NCBI GenBank assembly: GCA_036381275.1
Contig: DASVDC010000059.1
Coordinates: 1-62,590, forward strand
Reading direction: 5' to 3'
Origin: UBA7803 sp036381275
GTDB lineage: Bacteria; Pseudomonadota; Gammaproteobacteria; Pseudomonadales; Azotimanducaceae
DNA: 62,590 nt
Position numbers and translations under genes: made by a program. Of the stretch, positions 8,392-16,254 are shown one piece after another (position 1 is the first letter of the stretch; the number at the start of each line of letters is the position of its first letter). The notes under the pieces are model-generated. The model had not been told where the DNA came from. It made no database searches and saw nothing but the letters and a program-made list of their open reading frames with translations.

Positions 8392-9768
8392 ATGACTGTT
8401 TCCTTCCACAGACTCGGACTTTGCGGGGCCGGTCTCCGCTGCGCCGGTGGGCTCGCACTGCTGGCGCTCCTCGCGCTGGCGGCCGGTTGCCACCCGCCCG
8501 CGGAGCAGGCGCGCGCGGCGCCGGTCGAGTTCGCGCCGCTCTTGATGCCGGTGCCGCGCATCGCACCGCAGGTCACCGTGCGGCCGCCGCCTCCACCGCC
8601 GCCGCAGCCGGTGCCGACGATCCGACCGGTACTGATGCTGGCGTCGCTGCCCGGCGGGCCGCCGGATCTGTTCATCCACACGAGCGGCGACGCGGAGAGG
8701 GCGTCCGACGAGCCGCCGGTGGTCCCCGACTTCGAAATCCTCGGCCAGCGGGTGGCGGCCGGCACCTTCGCCCGCCTCACCTGGGCGCCCACCGAAACCT
8801 TCACCGGCAACAGCGCGCCGTCGGCGGTGCTGGTCGCGCACGGCACCGAGCCGGGGCCGACGTTGTGTCTCACCGCCGCGATCCACGGCGACGAGTTGAA
8901 CGGTATCGAGACGGTCCGCCGGGTGCTGCACGATCTGGAACCGGAGCGGCTGGCCGGCACGGTGGTCGGCGTGCCGATCGTGAACCTGCAGGGCTTCCAC
9001 CGGAATTCCCGCTACCTGCCGGACCGGCGCGACCTGAATCGCTACTTCCCGGGCAATCCCACCGGCAGCGCGGCGTCGCGTATCGCGCACTCGCTGTTCA
9101 GCCAGGTGATCCGCCACTGCAGCGCGCTGGTCGATCTGCACACCGGCTCGTTCCACCGCACCAACCTGCCGCAGGTGCGCGGCGATCTGAACAACGAGGC
9201 GGTCGTGAAGCTCACGGCCGGCTTCGGCTCCACCGTGATCCTGCACAGCGGCGGCGGCGAAGGCACGCTGCGGCGCGCGGCGGTCGACGCCGGGATCCCC
9301 GCGGTGACGCTCGAAGCCGGCATGCCGCTGCAGGTCCAGGAAGCCGCGGTCGAGCACAGCGTGAAGGCGATCTACACGCTGCTCGACACGTTCGGCATGT
9401 ACAACAAGCGCAGTCTCTGGGGCAATCCGGAACCCGTCTACTATCAGTCGCGCTGGGTGCGGGCGGACCACGGCGGCATCCTTTCCGGTGAAGTGAACCT
9501 GGGCCGCCGCGTGCAGCCGGGCGATCTGCTCGGCACCGTGACCGATCCGATCACCAACGAACGGAACGTGATCGTCTCACCGTATCAGGGGCGGGTGATC
9601 GGGATGGCGCTCGATCAGTTCGTGATGCCCGGCTACGCCACGTTCCACATCGGCATCGAGGCCGAGGTGGCCGACGCCACCGAGCTCGCGCCGGAGGACG
9701 AAGACGCCGGCGACCACGCCGACGAGGGCGGCGACGAGGGCTTCGACGGCCTGATGGAAGGCGACTGA
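8392..9768 (+). CDS. Succinylglutamate desuccinylase/aspartoacylase (M14-like) family lipoprotein
   Basis: A 458-residue envelope protein. It has a lipoprotein signal (lipobox LAAGC near residue 34) and a proline-rich linker (RPPPPPPPQPVP, residues ~64-75). The AstE/AspA zinc-hydrolase domain (residues ~115-400) has the zinc motif AIHGDELNGIE, the downstream histidine segment DLHTGSFHR and the catalytic-glutamate segment TLEAGMPL. The C-terminus is acidic (EDEDAGDHADEGGDEG). Family members cleave an acyl-amide or peptide-like bond; export to the envelope suggests action on an external or cell-wall-derived substrate. An upstream in-frame extension to 8326 was rejected in favour of the signal peptide start. 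Confidence 0.85.
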   Translation: MTVSFHRLGLCGAGLRCAGGLALLALLALAAGCHPPAEQARAAPVEFAPLLMPVPRIAPQVTVRPPPPPPPQPVPTIRPVLMLASLPGGPPDLFIHTSGDAERASDEPPVVPDFEILGQRVAAGTFARLTWAPTETFTGNSAPSAVLVAHGTEPGPTLCLTAAIHGDELNGIETVRRVLHDLEPERLAGTVVGVPIVNLQGFHRNSRYLPDRRDLNRYFPGNPTGSAASRIAHSLFSQVIRHCSALVDLHTGSFHRTNLPQVRGDLNNEAVVKLTAGFGSTVILHSGGGEGTLRRAAVDAGIPAVTLEAGMPLQVQEAAVEHSVKAIYTLLDTFGMYNKRSLWGNPEPVYYQSRWVRADHGGILSGEVNLGRRVQPGDLLGTVTDPITNERNVIVSPYQGRVIGMALDQFVMPGYATFHIGIEAEVADATELAPEDEDAGDHADEGGDEGFDGLMEGD

Positions 9769-9778
9769 CGACTGGCCA

Positions 9779-9806
9779 AAGGCGGTCCGGAGCCGGCTCG
9801 GGCCGC
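9779..9806. terminator. Possible bidirectional hairpin terminator
   Basis: Between the convergent deacylase-like and NudL genes, GGCGG-TCC-GGAGCC pairs with GGCTC-GGG-CCGCC, giving a GC-rich stem with one bulge and a tight CCGG loop. There is no T-tract on either side, so the call is tentative. Confidence 0.35.
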
Positions 9807-9810
9807 CGCG

Positions 9811-10467
9811 TCAACGCCAGGCGAAGCGCGGCTGCTCGAAGTGCGCGACCCGGGTGTCCCGGCCGAGCAGGCAGACTTCCCGGAACTGGTAGATGATCGC
9901 CGCGGTGGGCGCGGCGATGTAGTCGTCGCCCACCGGCATGCGCAGCACCGGATGATCGCCGTCGTCGCTGGGATCGAGCCGCGGCGCATCCTCGCGCAGG
10001 AATTCGGCGAGCGGGATCCGGTGCACCGAGGCCACCTCGAGCGGGTTCGGCCAGAGCTCGAGGTTCGCCCCGCCCCACACGACCACCGGCGTGATCACGA
10101 AGCCCGAACGCGTCACGAAATCGTCCAGCCGGCCGAGCACGGCCGCGTCGCCGAGGCGCACCGAGACTTCTTCGTGCAGTTCCCGCAGCGCCGCCTGCTC
10201 CGGCGTCTCGTCCGGATCCAGGCGTCCGCCCGGGAATGCCCATTGCCCGGGATGGTGGCGCAGCGACGCCGAACGGCGTGTCAGGATCAACGCCGGCTCG
10301 TGGTGCCACTGCCGATGCCGCGGCAACCCGGGCAAGTCCGCCCCCAGACCGGCGTCGGTGACGGTGACCGCCACCGCGGAGCGGCGGCCGTCGCTGCCGG
10401 CGCTGCGCGGCTCGAACGCCGCCAGGTTGTCCCGAATCTGAGCGCGGAGCGCCTGATCACAGAGCAT
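9811..10467 (-). CDS. nudL: CoA pyrophosphatase (Nudix hydrolase NudL)
   Basis: A 218-residue Nudix hydrolase. The Nudix box runs from GGRLDPDETPEQAALRELHE into EVSV and fits the consensus Gx5Ex7REUxEExGU, except that the glycine near its end is replaced. It is preceded by LRHHPGQWAFPGG and RRSASL, the upstream motif of CoA pyrophosphatases. These enzymes split CoA and CoA esters to 4'-phosphopantetheine and 3',5'-ADP in a metal-dependent reaction. The ATG at 10467 is one base from the divergent frame of the DMT exporter, so the two promoters must overlap the coding starts. Confidence 0.88.
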   Translation of the reverse strand: MLCDQALRAQIRDNLAAFEPRSAGSDGRRSAVAVTVTDAGLGADLPGLPRHRQWHHEPALILTRRSASLRHHPGQWAFPGGRLDPDETPEQAALRELHEEVSVRLGDAAVLGRLDDFVTRSGFVITPVVVWGGANLELWPNPLEVASVHRIPLAEFLREDAPRLDPSDDGDHPVLRMPVGDDYIAAPTAAIIYQFREVCLLGRDTRVAHFEQPRFAWR

Positions 10468-10501
10468 GGAGCCGCTCGCCGATCTCGGTCAGCATGCGCC
10501 C

Positions 10502-11386
10502 ATGGAACCATCAACGGCGCGCGTGCGCCACCACCCTCGTCAAGCGGTGCCGTTCGCGTTGCTCGCGGTGGCCGCGTGGTCCACGGTCGCCACCGGCTTC
10601 GAGCTCGGGCTGCGCGTGCTCGAGCCGGTGCAGCTCCTGTTTCTCGGCGCCGCCGCATCCGCCGGCCTGTTCGCGGCACTGGCGACCGTCGGCCGGCAAT
10701 GGCGGCCGCAGCGGGCGGCGTGGAAGAGCGGCCTCGCGCTCGGCCTCTTGAATCCGTTCCTCTATTACCTGGTGCTGCTGGAAGCCTACGACCGGTTGCC
10801 GGCGCAGATCGCGCAGCCGCTCAACTACACCTGGGCGATCACGCTGGCGCTGCTGGCGGTGCCGATCCTCGGCCAGCCGCTGACGCGGCCGGTGCTGCTC
10901 GGCCTGCTGACGAGCTACGCCGGCGTGGTGGTGCTGCTGTCCGGCGGACGATTCGACTCAGCACCCGACCTCGACTGGGTGGGCGTCGCGCTCGCGCTCG
11001 GCTCGACGGTGATCTGGGCCGTCTACTGGCTCGCGAACGCCCGGTCGACCCTGCCGTCCGTGACGCTGATGGCCTGGAGCTTCCTCACCGCGGTGCCGCT
11101 GCTCGCCCTCGCCTGCTGGCTCGGGCCCGGGCTGCCGCCGCTCAGGTCCGACACCGCGCTGTACGGCGCCTGGGTCGGGCTCGTCGAAATGGGCTTCGCG
11201 TACCTCTGCTGGCAGCGCGCGATGCGGCTCACCGACAACGCCGGACGGATCGGCCAGCTCATCTTCCTGTCGCCGTTCCTGTCGCTGGTGCTGATCGGGT
11301 CCGTGCTCGGCGAAACCATCCGCTCGAGCTCGGTCGTCGGCCTCGCGATCATCGTCCTCGGTCTTTGGCTATCGCAGCGCGGCTGA
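10502..11386 (+). CDS. DMT superfamily (EamA) transporter
   Basis: A 294-residue inner-membrane protein with ten predicted helices in two EamA repeats. The repeat signatures are PFALLAVAAWSTVATGFELG with QIAQPLNYTWAI in the first half and GSTVIWAVYWLANAR with GLVEMGFAYLCWQRAM in the second. The family exports amino acids, metabolites or drugs; no substrate can be assigned. The ATG at 10502 was preferred over one at 10466, which would overlap the divergent nudL start and adds no membrane segment. Downstream lies a REP-like repeat. Confidence 0.85.
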   Translation: MEPSTARVRHHPRQAVPFALLAVAAWSTVATGFELGLRVLEPVQLLFLGAAASAGLFAALATVGRQWRPQRAAWKSGLALGLLNPFLYYLVLLEAYDRLPAQIAQPLNYTWAITLALLAVPILGQPLTRPVLLGLLTSYAGVVVLLSGGRFDSAPDLDWVGVALALGSTVIWAVYWLANARSTLPSVTLMAWSFLTAVPLLALACWLGPGLPPLRSDTALYGAWVGLVEMGFAYLCWQRAMRLTDNAGRIGQLIFLSPFLSLVLIGSVLGETIRSSSVVGLAIIVLGLWLSQRG

Positions 11387-11396
11387 CTGGGACCGC

Positions 11397-11426
11397 GTTC
11401 GCGGCCGGAGGCCGCTCCCACGGGAG
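11397..11426. repeat. REP-like palindromic repeat, copy 2
   Basis: GTTCGCGGCCGGAGGCCGCT followed by CCCACGGGAG, the same palindrome as copy 1, placed 10 bases after the stop codon of the DMT transporter gene. Confidence 0.8.
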
Positions 11427-11499
11427 AGCGCTGCTGACAGGACGGTGGCAGGAGCCGCGCGTATGATGCGCAGGTCCTGTCTGCACCGGGAGAGAAACG

Positions 11500-11907
11500 A
11501 TGGCCGCCACCGGCAAATGCCTTTGCGGTGCCGTGACGTTCACGGCGGAAGACGTGGAACCGGAAGTCCACGCCTGCCACTGCGCGATGTGTCGGAGTTG
11601 GGCCGGCGCGCCGATGCTCGCCGTCAACGCCGGCAAGGTCAGCTTCCGGGGTGAAGCGGACCTCGGCCGCTACCAGTCGTCGGAGTGGGCCGAGCGCGGG
11701 TTCTGCACGCGCTGCGGCAGCAACCTGTTCTATCGCCTGAAGCAGGACGGCCGCTACTTCATGTGCATGGGCGCGTTCGACGATCAATCCGGCTTCCGGA
11801 TGGCGAGCGAGATCTACATCGACCAGAAGCCGCCGGGCTACGCGTTCGCCGGCGACCACCCGCGCCAGACGCGCGACGAGTTCATGGCGTCCCTGCCCCA
11901 GAGCTGA
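11500..11907 (+). CDS. GFA (CENP-V/glutathione-dependent formaldehyde-activating enzyme-like) protein
   Basis: A 135-residue zinc protein of the GFA family. The structural and labile zinc sites are visible as C7/C9 (CLC), C26/C28/C31 (CHCAMC) and C69/C72 (CTRC). True Gfa speeds the reaction of formaldehyde with glutathione, but most family members have no proven activity, so only family membership is claimed. GGGAGAG lies just before the ATG at 11500. A second GFA protein is encoded at 52453-52797. Confidence 0.88.
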   Translation: MAATGKCLCGAVTFTAEDVEPEVHACHCAMCRSWAGAPMLAVNAGKVSFRGEADLGRYQSSEWAERGFCTRCGSNLFYRLKQDGRYFMCMGAFDDQSGFRMASEIYIDQKPPGYAFAGDHPRQTRDEFMASLPQS

Positions 11908-11996
11908 CCGACCCTCGGCGGATCTGCGGCGACCCCGCTGGTCAGCCCGGGCAGGCCTCTGGCATGCTCGCACGAGCGCAACCGGAGACCGCGTCC

Positions 11997-12578
11997 ATGG
12001 CGTTGCTGCGTCCGACCGTCCTGGCCATCCTGTTCGGCGTCGCGTGCCTCGTGCCGGCCGGCGCGGCGCGCGCGGCCGACGCGGTCGCGCGCGGCGAGTA
12101 TCTGGTCAACCTGCTCGGCTGCGGGCGCTGCCACACCGAAGGCTACCTGCTCGGCGGCCAGCCCACCGGCCCGCACCTGGCCGGTTCCCGCGTGGGCATC
12201 GCCTACACCGACGCGGAGCCCGGCAGCACGCCGGGGCTCGCGTTCGCGCCGAACCTGACCCCCGACGAGGAGACCGGGATCGGCACCTGGAGCCGCCGGG
12301 ACATCGAGCGGGCGCTCACCACCGGCGTCGGTACCGACGGTCACCGGCGCCTGCCGGTGATGCCGTGGGCCAACTACTCCGCGATGCACAGCGCCGACGT
12401 GCGGGCGATCTCTGCCTACCTGAAGAGCCTGCCGCCGGTGCGCCGCGCGATCCCGCGCAGCACCGCACCCGGCGAGCCGGTGGAGCACCCGTACGTGCGC
12501 TTCGGCGTGTACGTGTTCATGCCGTTCGATCAGCACGACCAGGACAAGCAGCCGGAAGGCGCGAAGCGCCCGCTCTGA
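11997..12578 (+). CDS. Periplasmic c-type cytochrome, single haem
   Basis: A 193-residue secreted protein with a signal peptide (residues 1-26, ending ARA) and one haem-binding motif CGRCH (C42, C45, H46). The pattern GEYLVNLLGCGRCH, followed by PNLTPDEETGIGTWS and LPVMPWANYS, with a candidate axial methionine, is that of the cytochromes c that serve as electron acceptors of periplasmic dehydrogenases. The ATG at 11997 has GGAGA nine bases upstream; an ATG at 11964 is also in frame. No dehydrogenase gene is adjacent, so its partner is unknown. Confidence 0.88.
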   Translation: MALLRPTVLAILFGVACLVPAGAARAADAVARGEYLVNLLGCGRCHTEGYLLGGQPTGPHLAGSRVGIAYTDAEPGSTPGLAFAPNLTPDEETGIGTWSRRDIERALTTGVGTDGHRRLPVMPWANYSAMHSADVRAISAYLKSLPPVRRAIPRSTAPGEPVEHPYVRFGVYVFMPFDQHDQDKQPEGAKRPL

Positions 12579-12605
12579 CCCCGTGCGGCCACCGCGCCCG
12601 GCCGC

Positions 12606-14315
12606 TCACGCCGGCAGCGTGTAGCGGGTCGCGATCAGATTGCGGATCAGCCGGCGGGATTCGTTCGCCGGAAGCTGGGTCCGCTGCTCGATGCGCTGCA
12701 CCTGATCGGCGAGGTAGGGATCCTTCACCGCGCTACGCAGCCAGCGGGAGTAGTCGCCGCGGCGCAGGTGATAGAGCCAGGTCTCCTCGTCGATGCCCTC
12801 GGCGATCTGCGCGAAGATGATCAGGTTCTGGGCGCGCAGATTGTGGCGGCCGTCGGGCCCCCGGAAGTAGAAGCTGTGATAGCGCATGTCGCCTTCCGCG
12901 TACTTGCGCCGGTGGCGGATGCGGTCGAGTTGCGGCGGGATGATGCCGAGCGGGAACGGCGGCCGATCCTCGGCCGGAAACCAGGCCACCGCGCAACCGG
13001 GCTCGCAGTCGAGCCCGTCCGGCCAGACGAGCTCCCCGCCCGCGCGGCGGGCGAAGCCGCTCAGGGTCTGCCGCGGCTCCTCCCCCACCGCGATGACCAG
13101 GTCGATCATCGCCAGAACCGCCGGGGGCAGGTGATCGGGGTGCACGGTCACCAGCACCGCTTCGCCGAGCTGCTGCGGGAACGTCCGCTCCGTGTGCCCC
13201 CACTCCGCGGGCAACAGGTGGTGCGCTTCGTCCAGCACGATCCAGTGCGGCCGGCCGGTGCGGGTGCGCAGCATCCCGAGGCTCGGCAGAAGCTGCGCGA
13301 AGAAGGCGGGCCGGTCCGCCAGCGCCACGCCGAGCAGATTCACGTCGAGGTTGATCTCCGGATCCTCGAGCAGCGCGAGCAGCTCGTTGACGCTCACCGG
13401 ATGCTCGTGACTGCCGAGCGTGATCACGCCCTGCATCGTGCCGTAGTCGCCCTCGGGGTCGACGATGCAGACCTGGTAGTCGCGGGCCACGAGGCGCTCG
13501 ACGATGCCGGCGGCGAGCGTCGACTTGCCGCTCGCCGACGGGCCGGCGATCAGCAGGTTCATACCGTACGGCGGGATCGTCAGCGGCGTTCCGTCGACGT
13601 CGAGCCCGACCTCGATGCGGTTGCGCGCGATCCGGCCGCGGAGCCGCGCGAGGTCGTTGGCGATCAGCTCGTCGATCAGCTCCGCGACCCCGGCGCCGGC
13701 CTCCCCGCGGGTGACCATGCAGGCCTCCCGCTTGATCGACGGCACCGCGTTCGCCACCGCGACCGAGCACTCGCACTGACGCAGGAACGAGTGGTCGTTC
13801 TCGGCATCGCCGACGCCGAGGGTTTCGTGCAGCGAGAGGCCGAGCTTGCGCAGCGCCTGCCGCAGGCCCGTCGCCTTGTTCAACCCGGGCGGCAGTACCA
13901 TCACCGCGTCGCGGTTGAAGACGATGAGCAGTTCGAGCCCCAGTTCCCTTATCGCCTGCAGCACCTGCGTCTGGTAGGGCACCCAGGTGGCGACCAGCAC
14001 CTCGCCGACGTCGACACGCTCGACGCCGAGCGCCTGCAGGCGTTCGACGAACTCCGGGGGCGGCGGCGGGCCGAGTGCGACGGTTTCCTTCGTGCCGGGG
14101 GTATACAGCAGCGCGCCGTTCTCGGCGACCACGTAGTCGAACAGATCGAGGCGCGGACAGACCCGCTGCAGGTCCGGAAGGAGCCGCCCCGTGACCAGGA
14201 TCGCCCGGCGGCCGGACCGGTGCAGCCGCTCGAGCGCCGTCACGGCGCTTTCCGGCATCCGGCCGTCGGTGGCGAGGGTACCGTCGTAGTCCGTGACCAG
14301 CGCCAGATAGCGCAT
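12606..14315 (-). CDS. HAD phosphatase fused to a HerA/DUF87-like P-loop ATPase
   Basis: A 569-residue fusion. Residues 1-~215 are a HAD (Cof/IIB type) phosphatase: motif I DYDGT (9-13), motif II threonine in VTGR (41-44), lysine K147 in NKATG and motif IV GVGDAEND (167-174). Residues ~235-420 form a P-loop ATPase of the DUF87/HerA/VirB4 kind: Walker A GPSASGKST (258-266), VDPEGDYGTMQG, and Walker B WIVLDE (358-363). Residues ~440-569 are a C-terminal domain with SFYFRGPDGRHN, AQIAEGIDEETWLYHLRRGD and YSRWLR. All catalytic residues are present. The gene starts 3 bases after the upstream TetR gene's stop, so they form an operon. The role is unknown; the phosphatase may act on a sugar phosphate or phosphoglycolate, the ATPase on an unknown polymer or protein. 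Confidence 0.8.
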   Translation of the reverse strand: MRYLALVTDYDGTLATDGRMPESAVTALERLHRSGRRAILVTGRLLPDLQRVCPRLDLFDYVVAENGALLYTPGTKETVALGPPPPPEFVERLQALGVERVDVGEVLVATWVPYQTQVLQAIRELGLELLIVFNRDAVMVLPPGLNKATGLRQALRKLGLSLHETLGVGDAENDHSFLRQCECSVAVANAVPSIKREACMVTRGEAGAGVAELIDELIANDLARLRGRIARNRIEVGLDVDGTPLTIPPYGMNLLIAGPSASGKSTLAAGIVERLVARDYQVCIVDPEGDYGTMQGVITLGSHEHPVSVNELLALLEDPEINLDVNLLGVALADRPAFFAQLLPSLGMLRTRTGRPHWIVLDEAHHLLPAEWGHTERTFPQQLGEAVLVTVHPDHLPPAVLAMIDLVIAVGEEPRQTLSGFARRAGGELVWPDGLDCEPGCAVAWFPAEDRPPFPLGIIPPQLDRIRHRRKYAEGDMRYHSFYFRGPDGRHNLRAQNLIIFAQIAEGIDEETWLYHLRRGDYSRWLRSAVKDPYLADQVQRIEQRTQLPANESRRLIRNLIATRYTLPA

Positions 14316-14318
14316 CTG

Positions 14319-14948
14319 TTACTCCTCGGAGCGTCCCTCCGCTCTCACCGCGTTCCACGCCGCCTGCGCGAACAGTTCCTTCATCGCCCCCGGCGGCCGC
14401 TCGTAGTGGCCGGACAGCCAGCGGCGCACGTATTCCTGGATCGGGCCGCTGATCAGCGGCACGTAAGCGTCCGCCGGCAGCGCGCGCATCTCGCCGCCCG
14501 CGACGAACGGCGCGAACCACGCGAACACCTCGGCGATGTAGCGCTGATAGACCGTCTTCAGCCGCGCTCGCGCCTCCTCGGAGAAGTCGATGTCCCGGGA
14601 GTGCAGATAGCTCGCGAGCGCCCGGTTGCGCGTGGTCCAGTCGCAATAGAAGCGCACCACCGCCTTGACGCTCTCCTCCGCCGAGCTGCAGCGCTTCAGC
14701 CGCCGCACCATGCCGTGGTTGAAGCGGCTGATGCCTTCGATGAACAGCTCCTCGGCGATGCCCTCCTTGCTGCCGAAATGGTGGTACAGGCTCCCGACGC
14801 TGCAGCGCGCCGCCTTCTGGATGTCGCCGATCGTGGTGGCGTCGATACCGGAGCGGGTGAAGCACTCGAGCGCCGCCTCGAGCACGCTGGCTCGCCGCGC
14901 GAGCGTGGCGGCTCGGGGTTCGGCGCGGGACTGACGGATCTTCCTCAT
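14319..14948 (-). CDS. TetR family transcriptional regulator
   Basis: A 209-residue repressor-type protein. The N-terminal DNA-binding domain (residues ~18-66) has the TetR signature ALECFTRSGIDATTIGDIQK and CSVGSLYHHFGSKEGI; the C-terminal ligand/dimer domain is unassigned. It is transcribed divergently from an acyl-CoA dehydrogenase pair. A palindromic site at 15013-15031 in the shared region is the likely operator. It heads an operon with the phosphatase-ATPase fusion. By analogy with FadR/KstR-type regulators the effector could be an acyl-CoA, but this is inference. Confidence 0.9.
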   Translation of the reverse strand: MRKIRQSRAEPRAATLARRASVLEAALECFTRSGIDATTIGDIQKAARCSVGSLYHHFGSKEGIAEELFIEGISRFNHGMVRRLKRCSSAEESVKAVVRFYCDWTTRNRALASYLHSRDIDFSEEARARLKTVYQRYIAEVFAWFAPFVAGGEMRALPADAYVPLISGPIQEYVRRWLSGHYERPPGAMKELFAQAAWNAVRAEGRSEE

Positions 14949-14964
14949 GGGGCGTCATGGTAAC

Positions 14965-14994
14965 GGATTCGCGGGCTGCAGGCCGCTCCCGCTG
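14965..14994. repeat. Degenerate REP-like repeat, copy 3
   Basis: GGATTCGCGGGCTGCAGGCC followed by GCTCCCGCTG. It resembles the other copies, but the palindrome core has changed (GGGCTGCAGGCCG). It lies between the TetR start and the operator. Confidence 0.6.
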
Positions 14995-15012
14995 CCGGAG
15001 CGACGGCTCGAA

Positions 15013-15043
15013 ACTAGAATGCTGTTCTAGTAAATCGTTCTAG
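15013..15043. promoter_or_regulatory. Probable TetR operator: palindrome plus third half-site
   Basis: ACTAGAA-TGCTG-TTCTAGT (15013-15031) is a perfect inverted repeat with 7-base arms. Another TTCTAG follows at 15038-15043. It lies between the divergent TetR/fusion operon and the acyl-CoA dehydrogenase pair. TAGAAT within it (15015-15020) could also serve as a -10 box for the rightward promoter, so binding would block transcription. The sequence resembles the TAGAAC-GTTCTA type of site bound by KstR-like TetR regulators of lipid catabolism. Confidence 0.65.
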
Positions 15044-15084
15044 GGTCGAGTAATCTCGCGGGCTCCGACACCTTGGAGAGTCCG

Positions 15085-16254
15085 ATGGACATCGAGCTCA
15101 GCGCCGAAGATCTCGAGTTCCGCGATGAGGTTCGCGCATTCCTGCGCGAGAACGCGTACAAGCCGGGCGAAGACTACGCCCGCTGGCGCCTCGACTGGTT
15201 CAGGAAGGCCAGGGAGAAAGGCGGCTGGGACGTGCCGAAGTGGCCGAAGGCGTTCGGCGGGCCAGGCTGGACGCCGACCCAGCACTACATCTGGGAGCGC
15301 GAGACGGCGCGCGCGAATCTGCCGTTCGACCTGCCCTTCGGCGTCGGCATGGTCGCGCCGATCATCATGGCGTACGGCAACGAGGAGCAGCAGAAGCGCT
15401 TCCTCCCCGACATCCGCGCCCGCACCGTGAACTGGTGCCAGGGCTATTCCGAGCCGGGCGCGGGCTCCGACCTCGCGTCGCTGAAGACCCGCGCGGTGCT
15501 CTCCGAGGACGGCAGCCACTACGTGGTCAACGGCCAGAAGATCTGGACCACCGCCGCGCACATCGCCGACTGGATGTTCTGCCTGACCCGCACCGACGAC
15601 AGCGGCAAGAAGCAGGACGGCATCACCTTCCTGCTGTTCCCGATGAAGCAGCCGGGCATCGAGGTGAAGCCGATCATCACCCTCGGCGGCAACCACACCG
15701 TGAACACCGTCTACCTCACCGACGTGAAGGTGCCGGTGGAGAACCGGATCGGCGAAGAAGGCAAGGGCTGGACCTACGCGAAGGGTCTGCTGCAGCACGA
15801 GCGCACCGGCCTCGCCGGCCTGTCGCGTTCGCTGGTCGCGCTCGAGAAGTTGAAGGAGCAGGCGCGCAGCGTGAAGCGGGGCAACGGCACGCTGATGGAC
15901 GAGCCGGCGTTCCGGGCCAAGGTGGCGGAGCTCGAGATCGATCTGATGGCCGCCGAGTACACGGAGCTGCGCAGCCTCGCGAGCGCCCAGGCCGGCGCCG
16001 CACCCGGACCGGAATCGTCGATCCTGAAGCTGAAGGGAACCGAGATCCAGCAGCGCATCCAGAAGCTCACGATGGAAGCCGGCGGCATCTTCTCGGCCGC
16101 GTGGGGGCATCAGGCCGTCGGACCGGAGTTCGCGAAAAGCGGCATGGCCGGGTACCTGGCGAGCCGCGCGTACACCATCTACGGCGGCGCCAGCGAAGTG
16201 CAGAAGGACGTGATCGCGAAGAACGTCCTCGGAATCAAGAGGTCATCACGATGA
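15085..16254 (+). CDS. Acyl-CoA dehydrogenase, first subunit of an overlapping pair
   Basis: A 389-residue flavoprotein with the three ACAD domains: N-terminal helical (1-~120), beta (WCQGYSEPGAGSDLAS, then YVVNGQKIWTT, the FAD/substrate-binding motifs) and C-terminal helical. The usual catalytic glutamate segment YEGT near the C-terminus reads IYGGASEVQ here, so the canonical base is absent at this place. The next gene overlaps by four bases (ATGA) and encodes a second, more divergent ACAD. This is the arrangement of heteromeric ACADs such as the steroid side-chain enzymes ChsE1-ChsE2. The ATG at 15085 follows TTGGAGAG. Controlled presumably by the TetR operator upstream. Confidence 0.9.
   Translation: MDIELSAEDLEFRDEVRAFLRENAYKPGEDYARWRLDWFRKAREKGGWDVPKWPKAFGGPGWTPTQHYIWERETARANLPFDLPFGVGMVAPIIMAYGNEEQQKRFLPDIRARTVNWCQGYSEPGAGSDLASLKTRAVLSEDGSHYVVNGQKIWTTAAHIADWMFCLTRTDDSGKKQDGITFLLFPMKQPGIEVKPIITLGGNHTVNTVYLTDVKVPVENRIGEEGKGWTYAKGLLQHERTGLAGLSRSLVALEKLKEQARSVKRGNGTLMDEPAFRAKVAELEIDLMAAEYTELRSLASAQAGAAPGPESSILKLKGTEIQQRIQKLTMEAGGIFSAAWGHQAVGPEFAKSGMAGYLASRAYTIYGGASEVQKDVIAKNVLGIKRSSR

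Noticed and set aside
14319..14948. Naming the TetR regulator KstR
   Set aside because: Only the operator resembles KstR sites; protein-level evidence is limited to the general TetR fold.
12733..14963. Two very long frames (741 and 731 codons) over the phosphatase-ATPase and TetR genes
   Set aside because: Low-complexity R/A/G/P-rich proteins in other frames of well-supported genes.
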